A stretch of DNA of 64,000 nt from Halorarius halobius (GCF_024298865.1 NZ_CP101161.1:2563227-2627226), one strand, 5' to 3'; numbered from the stretch's first letter, positions 51,880-61,990 are shown. Notes: generated from the letters alone by a model not told the origin. Made by a program: numbers and translations.

Positions 51880-53232
51880 ATGGAAGTCGAAATCGCAACA
51901 ATCGGCGGCTACGAGGATGTCGGCCGGCAGATGACTGCCGTGCGGGCCGGCGACGACGTCGTCATCTTCGACATGGGGCTGAACCTGTCGAAGGTCCTCA
52001 TCCACGACAACGTCGAGACCGAGCGGATGCACAGCCTGGACCTCATCGACATGGGGGCCATCCCGGACGACCGCGTCATGTCCGACATTCAGGGTGACGT
52101 GCAGGCCATCGTGCCGACCCACGGCCACCTGGACCACATCGGCGCCATCTCGAAGCTGGCACACCGCTACGACGCGCCCATCGTGGCGACGCCGTTCACC
52201 ATCGAACTGGTGAAACAGCAGATAGAGGGCGAGGAGAAGTTCGGGGTCCAGAACGACCTCGTGAAGATGGACGCCGGCGAACGGATGAAAATCGGTGACT
52301 CCGACAAGGTCGAACTCGAGTTCGTCAACGTCACCCACTCCATCATCGACGCCATCAACCCCGTGCTCCACACGCCGGAGGGCGCCGTGGTGTACGGCCT
52401 CGACAAGCGGATGGACCACACGCCGGTCATCGGCGACCCCATCGACATGAAGCGGTTCCGCGAGATCGGCCGCGAGGGCGCGGGCGTACTCGCGTACATC
52501 GAGGACTGTACGAACGCGGGCCGAAAGGGCCGTACGCCCTCGGAGTCGGTCGCGCGCCGGCATCTGCGCGACGTGATGACCTCCGTCGAGGATTACGACG
52601 GCGGCATCGTCGCCACCACGTTCTCCAGTCACATCGCCCGCGTGAAGTCGCTGGTCGAGTTCGCCAAGGACATCGGTCGCCAGCCCGTCCTGCTGGGGCG
52701 GTCGATGGAGAAGTACTCCGGCACCGCCGAGCGACTCGGCTTCGTCGACTTCCCGGGCGACCTGGGGATGTACGGCCACCGCAAGAGCGTCGACCGGACG
52801 TTCAAGCGCATCATGAACGAGGGGAAGGAGGACTACCTCCCTATCGTCACGGGCCACCAGGGCGAGCCACGCGCGATGCTCACCCGGATGGGGCGCGGCG
52901 AGACGCCGTACGAACTGGACGAGGGCGACAAGGTCATCTTCTCGGCCCGCGTCATCCCGGAGCCGACGAACGAGGGCCAGCGCTACCAGTCCGAGCAGTT
53001 GCTCGGCATGCAGGGCGCTCGCATCTACGACGACATCCACGTCTCGGGGCACCTCCGCGAGGAGGGCCACTACGCGATGCTCGACGCGCTCGAACCCAAG
53101 CACGTCATCCCGGCCCACCAGGACATGAAGGGGTTCGCGCCGTACGTGGACCTCGCCGCGAAGAAGGGGTACACGCTGGGGCGTGACCTCCACGTCACCT
53201 CCAACGGGAACATCATCCAGCTGACCGAATGA
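51880..53232 (+). CDS. rnj: Ribonuclease J (archaeal aRNase J)
   Basis: 450 residues, MBL/beta-CASP RNase. Metal motif [13 protein letters not shown] (81-86), [21 protein letters not shown], the beta-CASP segment [16 protein letters not shown] and the C-terminal motifs [26 protein letters not shown] and [11 protein letters not shown]. It is a 5'-3' exoribonuclease for RNA turnover. The start is the ATG at 51880 ([20 protein letters not shown]), the usual N-terminus. It overlaps idsA in ATGA, a coupling of RNA decay and isoprenoid genes seen in other haloarchaea. Confidence 0.95.
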   Translation: MEVEIATIGGYEDVGRQMTAVRAGDDVVIFDMGLNLSKVLIHDNVETERMHSLDLIDMGAIPDDRVMSDIQGDVQAIVPTHGHLDHIGAISKLAHRYDAPIVATPFTIELVKQQIEGEEKFGVQNDLVKMDAGERMKIGDSDKVELEFVNVTHSIIDAINPVLHTPEGAVVYGLDKRMDHTPVIGDPIDMKRFREIGREGAGVLAYIEDCTNAGRKGRTPSESVARRHLRDVMTSVEDYDGGIVATTFSSHIARVKSLVEFAKDIGRQPVLLGRSMEKYSGTAERLGFVDFPGDLGMYGHRKSVDRTFKRIMNEGKEDYLPIVTGHQGEPRAMLTRMGRGETPYELDEGDKVIFSARVIPEPTNEGQRYQSEQLLGMQGARIYDDIHVSGHLREEGHYAMLDALEPKHVIPAHQDMKGFAPYVDLAAKKGYTLGRDLHVTSNGNIIQLTE

Positions 53233-54266
53233 GCGTCGAAGAGCGCGTCCGCGGTGCCATCGAGGACCGCCGCGAGGCGGTCAACACCGCCATCCGCGAA
53301 CAGCTTCCGGTGACCGAACCGGAGCGGCTGTACGAGGCGTCCCGCTATCTGCTCGACGCGGGCGGCAAGCGGCTCCGGCCGACGGTGCTTCTGCTGGCCG
53401 CGGAGGCGCTCGCCGAAGCGGAACCCTGCTCGGAACAGTACCGGGCGTTCCCCGACCTCACGGGCGGGCAGGTGGACGTGATGTCCGCCGCCGTCTCCAT
53501 CGAGGTCATCCAGTCGTTCACGCTCATCCACGACGACATCATGGACGACGACGACCTCCGACGGGGCGTGCCGGCGGTCCACCGCGAGTACGACCTCGAG
53601 ACCGCCATCCTCGCAGGCGACACCCTATACTCGAAGGCGTTCGAGTACATGCTCGCCACCGACGCGCCCGCCGAGCGGGAGGTGCGCGCGCTCGACGAAC
53701 TCGCCACCACCTGTACCGAAATCTGCGAGGGGCAGGCGTTCGACGTCGAGTTCGAGGAGCGCGGCGACGTGACGACCGACGAGTATCTCGAGATGGTCGA
53801 GTTGAAGACGGCGGTGCTGTACGCCGCCGCCGCCTCCATCCCGGCTATCCTGCTCGGGGCCGACGAGGAGACGGTCGACGCGCTCCACGGCTACGGGCTC
53901 GACATCGGTCGCGCGTTCCAGATTCAGGACGACTTGCTCGACCTCACCACCCCGAGCGAGAAACTCGGCAAACAGCGCGGGTCGGACCTCGTCGAGGGGA
54001 AGCGGACTGTCGTCACCCTTCACGCCCGCGACAACGGCGTCGACGTCGACGGCCTGGTCGACGCCGACGACCCGGAGAACGTCACCGAGGCGGACATCGA
54101 CGCCGCGGTCGAACAGCTCCGCGAGGCCGGGTCCATCGAGTTCGCTCGCGAGATGGCCGACGACCTCGTCGCCTCCGGCAAGGGTCGACTCGAGTGTCTC
54201 CCGGAGACGGAAGCGCGGTCGTTGCTTGCCGACATCGCCGACTTCCTCGTCGAGCGGGAGTACTAG
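53229..54266 (+). CDS. idsA: Geranylgeranyl diphosphate synthase
   Basis: 345 residues. First Asp-rich motif DDIMD (102-106) in [16 protein letters not shown] and second motif [20 protein letters not shown]. Phe97, five residues before the first motif, is the chain-length position that gives C20 product in archaeal type I GGPP synthases. The product feeds archaeal ether lipids. An insertion of ~12 residues ([20 protein letters not shown]) precedes the first motif. It overlaps rnj by 4 bp and ends convergent with the next histidine kinase. Confidence 0.95.
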   Translation: MSVEERVRGAIEDRREAVNTAIREQLPVTEPERLYEASRYLLDAGGKRLRPTVLLLAAEALAEAEPCSEQYRAFPDLTGGQVDVMSAAVSIEVIQSFTLIHDDIMDDDDLRRGVPAVHREYDLETAILAGDTLYSKAFEYMLATDAPAEREVRALDELATTCTEICEGQAFDVEFEERGDVTTDEYLEMVELKTAVLYAAAASIPAILLGADEETVDALHGYGLDIGRAFQIQDDLLDLTTPSEKLGKQRGSDLVEGKRTVVTLHARDNGVDVDGLVDADDPENVTEADIDAAVEQLREAGSIEFAREMADDLVASGKGRLECLPETEARSLLADIADFLVEREY

Positions 54267-54330
54267 CGCACTCTCTGCCCGGGGGTCTCGCACCGTCGGG
54301 CTCGACTCCCCAAACCAATCGAGTAGCGTC

Positions 54331-55371
54331 TCAGACGCTGACGCGGGGGAACCGTAGCTCGATGCGACTTCCCGGTGTGTTCTCGACGATATGGAACTGC
54401 CCGCCGTACGCGTTCGTAATCCACTGAGCGACCCACAGGTCGATATCGCGCGAGTGGTTGAGCTGAGTGATGTCCGCGTCACCGTCCAGAAGCTCACGCT
54501 CGCCGTCGGTGATTTGACCGCCCCGGCTTTCGACGCTCAGTTCGATTTTATCTTCGACCGCGTCGGCGGCCAGCGTCACCTCGGGGCTCGCGGTGTTGCC
54601 GACGAGGGCATCGTCCACGAGATAGCCGAGCGCCCGTTCCAGTCGCTCGCCGGCGGCAACTGACGCCTCGGGCGAACACGAGCAGTCGACAGTCACGTCC
54701 GCGTCGCCGCGGTACTGCGCCGCCACCGACTCGAGGGTCGCCCCGACCGGTGTGGGTGATGCATCGGCCGCGTCGAACTCCATCGCCCAGTAAACCTCGC
54801 CGACCTTCTGATTGAGCGCGGTCAGCGACTCGGCGCTCTGTTGGACTTGGTCGGCACCCGCGCGGGCCGCGTCTACCGTCTCGCTCCGCTGAATGTCGTC
54901 GGCGTGGCCGAGCAGTAGCTGGGCTTCGGTGCGGAGATTGTGCCGGAGTACCTGACTCAACACGTCGAGTCGTTGGGTGCGGTCGGCCAGTTCGTCGGCT
55001 CGAATCTGGCGGACGTCGTTGTAACCGATGAGGAGATGGGCGAACGCGCTGGCCAGGATGATGTCCGCCGACGCAAACAGCGGAATGGAGCCGGGGGCGT
55101 ACAGTTCGACGAGCCCGAGTATCAGCCCCAGCACGGCGATCCCGAGGGCGTGCCAGCCGGCGATACGAGCCACGCCTCTTGTGGCGATGTCACTCCGATA
55201 CACGAGCACGCTCGCCGCGACGATGGCGGCCCCGAGTATCACCCCGAGCAGTGCGAGGAGGATGCCGAATCCCGAGTTACCGCCCGTGAGGAGAAACCGG
55301 AGTGGAAGCCAGCCCCAAACCATCCCAGCGAGGCCAACAGACCCCGCTGCAACGATTCGTGTTGCGTCCAT
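54331..55371 (-). CDS. Histidine kinase-like membrane protein with degenerate ATPase domain
   Basis: 346 residues with four TM helices in residues ~8-115, then the H-box VLSQVLRHNLRTEAQLLLGH (His144) and a GHKL-like domain. The ATP-site boxes are eroded: the N-box reads LGYLVDDALVGNT (Asp where Asn binds Mg), the G1 DxGxG becomes ESRGGQI, and the G2 glycine cluster is replaced by HSRDIDLWVAQWITNAYGG. Phosphotransfer may be lost or altered. ATG at 55371 fits a minus-strand TATA-like CATATC ~28 nt upstream. Confidence 0.8.
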   Translation of the reverse strand: MDATRIVAAGSVGLAGMVWGWLPLRFLLTGGNSGFGILLALLGVILGAAIVAASVLVYRSDIATRGVARIAGWHALGIAVLGLILGLVELYAPGSIPLFASADIILASAFAHLLIGYNDVRQIRADELADRTQRLDVLSQVLRHNLRTEAQLLLGHADDIQRSETVDAARAGADQVQQSAESLTALNQKVGEVYWAMEFDAADASPTPVGATLESVAAQYRGDADVTVDCSCSPEASVAAGERLERALGYLVDDALVGNTASPEVTLAADAVEDKIELSVESRGGQITDGERELLDGDADITQLNHSRDIDLWVAQWITNAYGGQFHIVENTPGSRIELRFPRVSV

Positions 55372-55583
55372 CCGGTATATTTCGACGGCCGTCTGATATG
55401 AATCCGCATAGTACCGGAGCGCCCCCCGTCCCTGGTAGCCGCGTCTTGCCGTACCGCCGTATCGGTGACGTCGCCAGTCACGCACAACTCGGACGCCGGC
55501 CTGACGTCGTAGTCGCCCACGAATCGCGTCGAAGCGCCCGAGAATCCACGGGCTTTTCGCCCCCCGCGGTCTTGCACCCGCTA

Positions 55584-57296
55584 ATGGACGACGACCTTCG
55601 CGAGCGGGTCGAACGCGAGGCCGAGCGGGCCGCGCTGTTCAACGCGCTCAAGCACGGTAGCGACGCACAGGTGGGGGCCATCATGGGGCCGATGATGGGC
55701 GAGAACCCCGCGTTCCGCGAGCACGGCGACGAGATTCCGGGCGTCATCGCGCCGGTCATCGAGCGGGTCAACGGGCTCCCCGAGGCGGAGAAGCGCGAGC
55801 GTCTGGCGGAACTCGACCCCGACGCGGTCGAGGAACTCGAGGCCGAGGAGGAGGACCACCACGACCTGCCGGACCTCCCGAACGTCGATGAGTACGACGA
55901 GGTGCGGATGCGCGCCGCGCCGAATCCGAACGGGCCGTGGCATCTCGGCCACGCCCGGATGCCGTCGGTCATCGGAACCTACAAACAGCGGTACGACGGC
56001 TCCTTCATCGTCCGGTTCGACGACACCGACCCGGAGACGAAGCGCCCGGACCTCGACGCGTACGACGCCATCCTCGACGACATCGACTACCTCGGGTTCG
56101 ACCCCGACGAGGTCATCAGAGCCAGCGACAGGGTGGAGACGTACTACGAGCACGCCCGGGACCTCGTCGAGGCGGGTGGCGCGTACACCTGTTCGTGTTC
56201 GGGCGAGGCGTTCTCGGAGTTGAAGAACGACGCGGAGCCGTGTCCCCACCGCGACAAGGACGTCGAGACGGTTCGCGAGGAGTTCGAGGCGATGGTCGCG
56301 GGCGACTACTCGTCGGGCGAGATGGTGCTGCGGGTCAAGACCGACATCGAGCACAAAAATCCCGCGCTGCGCGACTGGGTGGCGTTCCGGATGATAGACA
56401 CGCCACACCCCAGAGAGGAGGCGGCCGACTACCGCTGCTGGCCGATGCTCGACTTCCAGTCGGGCGTCGACGACCACCTCACCGGCGTCACCCACATCAT
56501 CCGTGGCATCGACCTGCAGGACTCCGCGAAACGCCAGCGGTTCCTCTACGACTACTTCGACTGGGAGTACCCCGAGGTGATGCACTGGGGGCACGTCCAG
56601 ATAGACGCCTACGACGTGTCGATGTCCACCTCGACCATCCGGGAGCGCATCGAGGCGGGCGAACTCGACGGCTGGGACGACCCGCGCGCGCCCACCATCA
56701 AATCCGTCCGGCGGCGGGGCATCCGCGGCGAGGCCATCGTCGAGTCGATGGTCGGACTGGGCACCTCCACGTCGAACGTCGACCTCGCGATGTCGACCAT
56801 CTACGCGAACAACCGGGACCTCGTCGACGAGGAGACGGACCGGGCGTTCTGCGTCCGCGAGGGCGTCCGATTCGACCTCCGGGGCGGCCCCGAAGTGGCC
56901 CACCCGCCGCGGCACCCGAACCACGAGGAGCGCGGCGACCGCGACATCCCCGTCGGCGACGCCGTGCTCATCGAGAGCGAGGACGCCCCCGAGGTGGGCG
57001 AGCGCGTCTGGCTGAAGGGGTTCGGTCCCGTCGGCCGCGAAGGCGACACGCTCGTCTACACGGACGAGGACATCTCGCTGGTGCGCGAGGAGGGGGTCCC
57101 CGTCGTCCACTGGGTGCCCGTCGAGGGCTCCCGGTCGGTACGTTTGCGGACGATGGACGGCGACGTGGCCTGCTTCGCGGAACCCGGCATCACCGACTAC
57201 GACGAGGGCGAACTGCTCCAGTTCGAGCGCGTCGGCTTCGCACGCATCGACGAGCACTCCGAGCGGGAGACGGTCTGCTACTACGCACATCCCTGA
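55584..57296 (+). CDS. gltX: Glutamyl-tRNA synthetase (archaeal type)
   Basis: 570 residues. The HIGH motif is PWHLGHA (120-124) after an archaeal N-terminal helical extension; FIVRFDDTDPETKRP, SGVDDHLTGVTHIIRGIDLQ and the class-defining loop follow. The KMSKS-equivalent loop reads VSMSTSTIRE. The C-terminal beta-barrels end in SERETVCYYAHP. Most archaea use it to make Glu-tRNA(Glu) and Glu-tRNA(Gln) for later amidation. Start: ATG at 55584, with a CTTTTCG TATA-like element ~30 nt upstream; the longer frame overlaps the kinase promoter. Confidence 0.95.
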   Translation: MDDDLRERVEREAERAALFNALKHGSDAQVGAIMGPMMGENPAFREHGDEIPGVIAPVIERVNGLPEAEKRERLAELDPDAVEELEAEEEDHHDLPDLPNVDEYDEVRMRAAPNPNGPWHLGHARMPSVIGTYKQRYDGSFIVRFDDTDPETKRPDLDAYDAILDDIDYLGFDPDEVIRASDRVETYYEHARDLVEAGGAYTCSCSGEAFSELKNDAEPCPHRDKDVETVREEFEAMVAGDYSSGEMVLRVKTDIEHKNPALRDWVAFRMIDTPHPREEAADYRCWPMLDFQSGVDDHLTGVTHIIRGIDLQDSAKRQRFLYDYFDWEYPEVMHWGHVQIDAYDVSMSTSTIRERIEAGELDGWDDPRAPTIKSVRRRGIRGEAIVESMVGLGTSTSNVDLAMSTIYANNRDLVDEETDRAFCVREGVRFDLRGGPEVAHPPRHPNHEERGDRDIPVGDAVLIESEDAPEVGERVWLKGFGPVGREGDTLVYTDEDISLVREEGVPVVHWVPVEGSRSVRLRTMDGDVACFAEPGITDYDEGELLQFERVGFARIDEHSERETVCYYAHP

Positions 57297-57341
57297 GGGT
57301 CCGTAAGGGCGGGCCCTGACGCCCCCGGCGTTCGCACCTAA

Positions 57342-57701
<360 letters not shown>

Positions 57702-57796
57702 GCGGACGGCTCGGCGGCGCTCGTCCACCGCGTCCGTAGCTCCTGCTCCGTCGTTTCGACACCTCGTTTTCGCCGTCCGGCGGACCGATCCGCAAC

Positions 57797-57828
57797 AAAA
57801 GATAAGGGGTGTCGGCAGTATTGCCACA
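57797..57828 (+). promoter_or_regulatory. etfB promoter with TATA box and GGCA-N4-TGCC element
   Basis: AAAAGATA (57797-57804) is about 34 nt before the ATG at 57835. GGCA-GTAT-TGCC (57814-57825) is an inverted repeat; ATTGCCACA (57820-57828) matches the fdx promoter element. Confidence 0.5.
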
Positions 57829-57834
57829 TGAGAT

Positions 57835-58701
57835 ATGACATCTGTACGCATGGTGGCACTGACCAAGGGCGTCCCGGACTTCCGCGAGGGCCAGGTGTCG
57901 TTCGACGAGGACGGACATCTGGAACGCGGCGAGACGCCGACGGTCATGAACCCCAACGACAAGCACGCACTTCGCGCGGCACTCCAGACCAAGGTCCGTC
58001 ACGACGGCCAGTTGAGCGTCATGAGCATGGGCCCGCCGGGGTACAAGGAGGTGCTGGGCGAGGCGATGGAGTCGGTGTACGCCGACGACCTCTACCTGCT
58101 GTCGGACCGCGAGATGGCCGCGGCCGACACGTGGGCGACGGCCATCACGCTCTCGACGGGGCTCGAAAAACTGGAGGAGTCGCCGGACCTCGTGTTCGCC
58201 GGCTTCAAGACCGCCGACGGGGAGACTGGCCACACCGGCCTCCAGACCTGCTGGTGTGAGGACGCGCCCGTCATCACCCACGTCGTCGCGCTCGACGTCG
58301 ACCCCGAGGCGAACACGGTCCGGGCGAAGCGGCTGGTCGAGGGCGACATCGAGGAGATAGAGACCGTGGAGGCGCCGATGCCGGCGTTCATCGTCGCGGA
58401 CCCCGAGTTCGAACCGACCTACCGGCGCGCGGAGGAGCGGCTGAAACTGAAGGACCTCCGCGAGGAGACGGAAGAGCGCGCGCCCGACTACGAGGACCAC
58501 CTCACCGTGTGGGACCACGCCGACCTCAACCTCGACCCCGACTACATCGGACTGGACGGCTCCCCGACCATCGTCTCCAGCGTCGACCCCATCCCGAAGG
58601 CGCCGGCCGAACGGGAGGCGACGATGGTGACGCCCGACGACAGCGAGGGGATGGAACAAGTGTTCGACGAGATGCGCGGCTTCGCCGCGGGGGGTGACTG
58701 A
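57835..58701 (+). CDS. etfB: Electron transfer flavoprotein subunit beta
   Basis: 288 residues, FixA/EtfB-like: MVALTKGVPDFREGQVSFDE, VMNPNDKHALRAALQ, the LYLLSDREMAAADTWATA segment and FAGFKTADGETGHTGLQTCW nucleotide-binding region. ATGs at 57835 and 57850 are both possible; the first fits the TATA box better. It is the first gene of etfB-etfA-fixC and about 30 residues longer than typical EtfB. Confidence 0.94.
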   Translation: MTSVRMVALTKGVPDFREGQVSFDEDGHLERGETPTVMNPNDKHALRAALQTKVRHDGQLSVMSMGPPGYKEVLGEAMESVYADDLYLLSDREMAAADTWATAITLSTGLEKLEESPDLVFAGFKTADGETGHTGLQTCWCEDAPVITHVVALDVDPEANTVRAKRLVEGDIEEIETVEAPMPAFIVADPEFEPTYRRAEERLKLKDLREETEERAPDYEDHLTVWDHADLNLDPDYIGLDGSPTIVSSVDPIPKAPAEREATMVTPDDSEGMEQVFDEMRGFAAGGD

Positions 58702-58703
58702 CC

Positions 58704-60338
58704 GTGCCGGAACTCGACCCCGGCGAGTACGACATCGCGGAACTCGGACCCGCGCTGAAAGACGTCGAAGACGTCGACGAACTGGAGGCCATCCTCGAAG
58801 CGGAGAAGGCGGGCGAGGACCGGGCGGGCGCGGTCACGCTCATCGAGAGCCGCATCGAGAAGTTCACCGAGGACGACGACGACGGCGAGGAGGAGCGCGA
58901 CGTCACCGAGATGTCGCCCGCCGACGTCGGGAACGCGGTGAAGGGGATGGACGACGTCGAGGAGTTGGAGGCGATGCTGGCCGCCGAGGAGGACGGCGAG
59001 GACCGCGGCTCCGTCAAGCGACTCATCAACCAGCGCATCGACTCCGTCCAGGGGAGCGACGAGGAGGAGAGCGACGAGGAACAGCTCTCTCCGGAGGAGA
59101 AACACCCCGACCTCGACCACCCGACCGCGGACAAACGGCACGTCCGCGCGCTGGAGGACGGCACCTACGCGGACATGTGGGTGTACTGTGAGACCCAGCA
59201 GGGCGAACTCATCGACGTCTCCCGCGAGATGCTCGGCAAGGCCCGCGAGATGATGGACGGCTACGCCGACGACTACGGCGACGAGGAGGACGTGGTCGCC
59301 GTTCTCGTCGGCGACGACGTGGAACGGCTCGCCGACGAGTGCATCAGCTACGGCGCCGACCGGGTGGTCTACCAGGAGGACCCGCAACTCGAACGGTTCC
59401 GCCACAAGCCGTACACCGAGGTGTTCTGCGACATGGCCCGCGCCGACTACGACTGGAAGGGGTACGACGAACCCCGATACGTCCTGTTCCCGGCGACGAA
59501 CAACGGCCGCGACCTCTCGGCGCAGGTGCAGGCGGAACTCGACTCGGGGCTCGCGTCGGACTGCTCGGGGCTGTACATCGAGGACACGGTCATCTCCAAC
59601 CCGGTGAAGGTCGGCACCGCCGGCGACAAAAAGGAGTTCGAGCGCGTCCTCCACATGAAGCGGCCGGACTTCTCCGGCTTCGAGTACTCGACCATCCTCT
59701 GTCTCGACAACCCGAACCGGGAGTTCCACCCGCAGGGTGGCTCGGTCATCCCGGGCAGTTTCGAGGTACCCGACCCCGAACCCGAGCGCGAGGGGGAGGT
59801 GGTCGAACACGAGACCGACCTCGACGAGGACTGGTTCCGCGTCGAGGTCACGGAGTACGACACCGTCGAGGGCGGCATCGACCTCACGGGCCACGAGGTG
59901 GTCGTCTGCATGGGCCGTGGCATCGGCCGCGACCCCACCCGCGGGATGGAACTCGGCGTCGAACTCACCGACGCGTTCGAGGACGCCGCGCTCGGCATCA
60001 CCCGCGGCATCGTCACCTCCTCGTACGACTTCGAGGGTCACGTCGAGCAGTACGCCAAGGAGGAACGACAGATAGGCGAGACGGGCCAGGTCGTCGAGCC
60101 CACCCTCTACATCGCGGCGGGCGTGTCGGGCGCCATCCAGCACAAGGTCGGGATGGACGAGTCCGACACCATCGTCTCCATCAACACCGACCCCGACGCG
60201 GACATCCGGGACTTCTCGGACTACTTCATCGAGGGCGACCTGTTCGACGTATTGCCCGCGTTCATCGACTCGCTCGACGAGGGCGAACTGAAACTGCCCG
60301 CCGCCGCCGACGGTGGGGAGGTGACGAGCGATGACTGA
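58704..60338 (+). CDS. etfA: Electron transfer flavoprotein subunit alpha with repeat-bearing N-terminal extension
   Basis: 544 residues, against ~320 for ordinary EtfA. The C-terminal FAD domain is canonical: CMGRGIGRDPTRGMELGVEL, GITRGIVTSSYDFEGHVEQY, IGETGQVVEPTLYIAAGVSG, AIQHKVGM and IVSINTDPDADI. The first ~150 residues hold two copies of a ~45-residue helical repeat (LKDVEDVDELEAILEAEKAG and VKGMDDVEELEAMLAAEEDG, each ending in an LI-x2-RI helix) joined by acidic linkers. The start is GTG at 58704, preceded by GGGGTGA. Translation is likely coupled to etfB (2 bp gap). Confidence 0.93.
   Translation: MPELDPGEYDIAELGPALKDVEDVDELEAILEAEKAGEDRAGAVTLIESRIEKFTEDDDDGEEERDVTEMSPADVGNAVKGMDDVEELEAMLAAEEDGEDRGSVKRLINQRIDSVQGSDEEESDEEQLSPEEKHPDLDHPTADKRHVRALEDGTYADMWVYCETQQGELIDVSREMLGKAREMMDGYADDYGDEEDVVAVLVGDDVERLADECISYGADRVVYQEDPQLERFRHKPYTEVFCDMARADYDWKGYDEPRYVLFPATNNGRDLSAQVQAELDSGLASDCSGLYIEDTVISNPVKVGTAGDKKEFERVLHMKRPDFSGFEYSTILCLDNPNREFHPQGGSVIPGSFEVPDPEPEREGEVVEHETDLDEDWFRVEVTEYDTVEGGIDLTGHEVVVCMGRGIGRDPTRGMELGVELTDAFEDAALGITRGIVTSSYDFEGHVEQYAKEERQIGETGQVVEPTLYIAAGVSGAIQHKVGMDESDTIVSINTDPDADIRDFSDYFIEGDLFDVLPAFIDSLDEGELKLPAAADGGEVTSDD
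60317..60324 (+). promoter_or_regulatory. Shine-Dalgarno site of fixC
   Basis: GGAGGTGA, six bases before the ATG at 60331 and inside the etfA coding sequence. Confidence 0.75.
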
Positions 60339-61989
60339 ACGGGAACAGTACGAGGCGGTCGTCGTCGGCTGTGGCCCCGGCGGTGCGGCCGCCGCGGCCC
60401 GACTGGCGGACGCGGGCGTCGAGACGCTCGTGCTCGAACGTGGGATGGACGCCGGGTCGAAGAACGTCTCCGGCGGCCTCATCTACGCCGAGCGGTCCGC
60501 GCCGTACACCATCGACGGCCTGTTCCCCGGATTCCGCGAGGCCGCGGCCGAGCGACCCATCACGGACTACCACATCCACAACATCTCCGGCGACCAGGTC
60601 AAGTCGTTCGACATCACCGACCTCCACGAACACGACACCGAGTGGTCCGACGCCGTGCTCCGGCGGAAGATGGACTCGTGGCTCGCTCGCGAGGTCCACG
60701 AGCGGTGTCGCGAGGCGGGCGGCGGCCTGCTGACGGACGTGCGCGTCAACGGCCTGTTGCGCGAGAACGGCGACATCGTCGGCGTCACGATGGACGAACT
60801 CGACCCCATCGAGGCCGAGGTCATCGTCGCCGCCGACGGCGTCAACAGCGAACTCGCCCGCGACGCGGGCCTGATGGACTGGGACGAACCGGACGAGTGG
60901 TTCCAGGGCGTGAAGGCCGTCGTCGACTGCCCCGACGTGGACGACCGGTTCGACCTCGACGGCGACGAGGGGATAGCCCACCTGTTCTCGGGCGACCTGT
61001 TCGAGGGCGTCCGCGGCGGCGGCTTCTGTTACACCAACGACGACTCGCTGTCCATCGGGACGGTGTTCCACCTCGACAGCCTGGTCGCCCAGGAAGCCGA
61101 GCCACACGAACTGCTCGACGCCCTGCTCACCCACCCGTTGCTCGCGGACTGGCTGGGCGACGAGTACCACGAACGCGAGTACGCGGCGAAGCTCGTCCCC
61201 GACTCGAAGAAGGTGGCTCACCCGTCGCCCCATCAGGACCGCTTGTTGCTGGTCGGCGACGCCGCCGGCCAGATGCAGGCGCAGGGGCCCATCATCAAGG
61301 GGATGAACCACGCCGTCACCGCGGGCGCGCTCGCCGCGGAGGCGTTCGTCGAGGCACAGGGGCGCGGCGACCCCGACTCGGCGGGCGACCGCTACCAGCA
61401 GAAACTGGAAGACTCCGGCACGATGGGCAAACTCCGGCCGACCCGCTACCGGCTCGCCGGGTCGCTGGGGGAGCGAGAGCCGCTGGCGAGCATCACCGAC
61501 AGCCTCGCGGACTCCGCCGTCGGTCGGTTCGGCGTCCGCCTGCTGGGCGACCGGCTCGAACGGCTGTACAGTTCGCCGTTCCTCGTGGGCATGATTCCCG
61601 ACACGCGGACGCCGTACGTGACGCTCCCGACGGTCATCGCGGAGGAACTCGGGGAGCCGGTCGACGCCACCAGCGAGGTGGAGCCGCCGGACCTCGCGGA
61701 CCGCATCGGCGAGTTGACGTACGACACCGACGTCGGCAACCCCCACATCGAGGTGGTGGACAACTCCTGGGCGGCGTCGGGCGCCGCCGTGTCGGCCTGT
61801 CCCGTCAGTGCCCGCGGCTTCGGCGGCGGCTGTTACCGCGAGGAGGAGGTGCAGACGAACGGCGGCACCGAGAAGGTCGTCAGCCTCGACACCCAGCCGT
61901 GCGTCGAGTGTGGTACCTGTGCCGTCGTCGCGGACACCGAGTGGGAACACCCCCGGGGCGGCAAAGGGGTCGAGTTCAAGGAGGGGTAG
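60331..61989 (+). CDS. fixC: FixC-FixX fusion: ETF:quinone oxidoreductase-like flavoprotein
   Basis: 552 residues. N-terminal FAD motif VVVGCGPGGAAAAARLADAG, then LERGMDAGSKNVSGGLIY, VIVAADGVNSELARDAG and LLVGDAAGQMQAQGPIIKGM, as in FixC. The last ~95 residues match the separate FixX ferredoxin: ACPVSARGFGGGCYRE and QPCVECGTCAVVADTEWEHP followed by RGGKGVEF, with C524, C527 and C530 plus an upstream Cys for one [4Fe-4S] cluster. It should take electrons from ETF to menaquinone. It overlaps etfA by 8 bp. Confidence 0.93.
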   Translation: MTEREQYEAVVVGCGPGGAAAAARLADAGVETLVLERGMDAGSKNVSGGLIYAERSAPYTIDGLFPGFREAAAERPITDYHIHNISGDQVKSFDITDLHEHDTEWSDAVLRRKMDSWLAREVHERCREAGGGLLTDVRVNGLLRENGDIVGVTMDELDPIEAEVIVAADGVNSELARDAGLMDWDEPDEWFQGVKAVVDCPDVDDRFDLDGDEGIAHLFSGDLFEGVRGGGFCYTNDDSLSIGTVFHLDSLVAQEAEPHELLDALLTHPLLADWLGDEYHEREYAAKLVPDSKKVAHPSPHQDRLLLVGDAAGQMQAQGPIIKGMNHAVTAGALAAEAFVEAQGRGDPDSAGDRYQQKLEDSGTMGKLRPTRYRLAGSLGEREPLASITDSLADSAVGRFGVRLLGDRLERLYSSPFLVGMIPDTRTPYVTLPTVIAEELGEPVDATSEVEPPDLADRIGELTYDTDVGNPHIEVVDNSWAASGAAVSACPVSARGFGGGCYREEEVQTNGGTEKVVSLDTQPCVECGTCAVVADTEWEHPRGGKGVEFKEG

Positions 61990-61990
61990 G

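Noticed and set aside
55302..55583. N-terminal extension of GltX
   Set aside because: The extra sequence is Arg/Pro-rich, overlaps the divergent kinase start, and the ATG at 55584 has a TATA-like box at the right distance.
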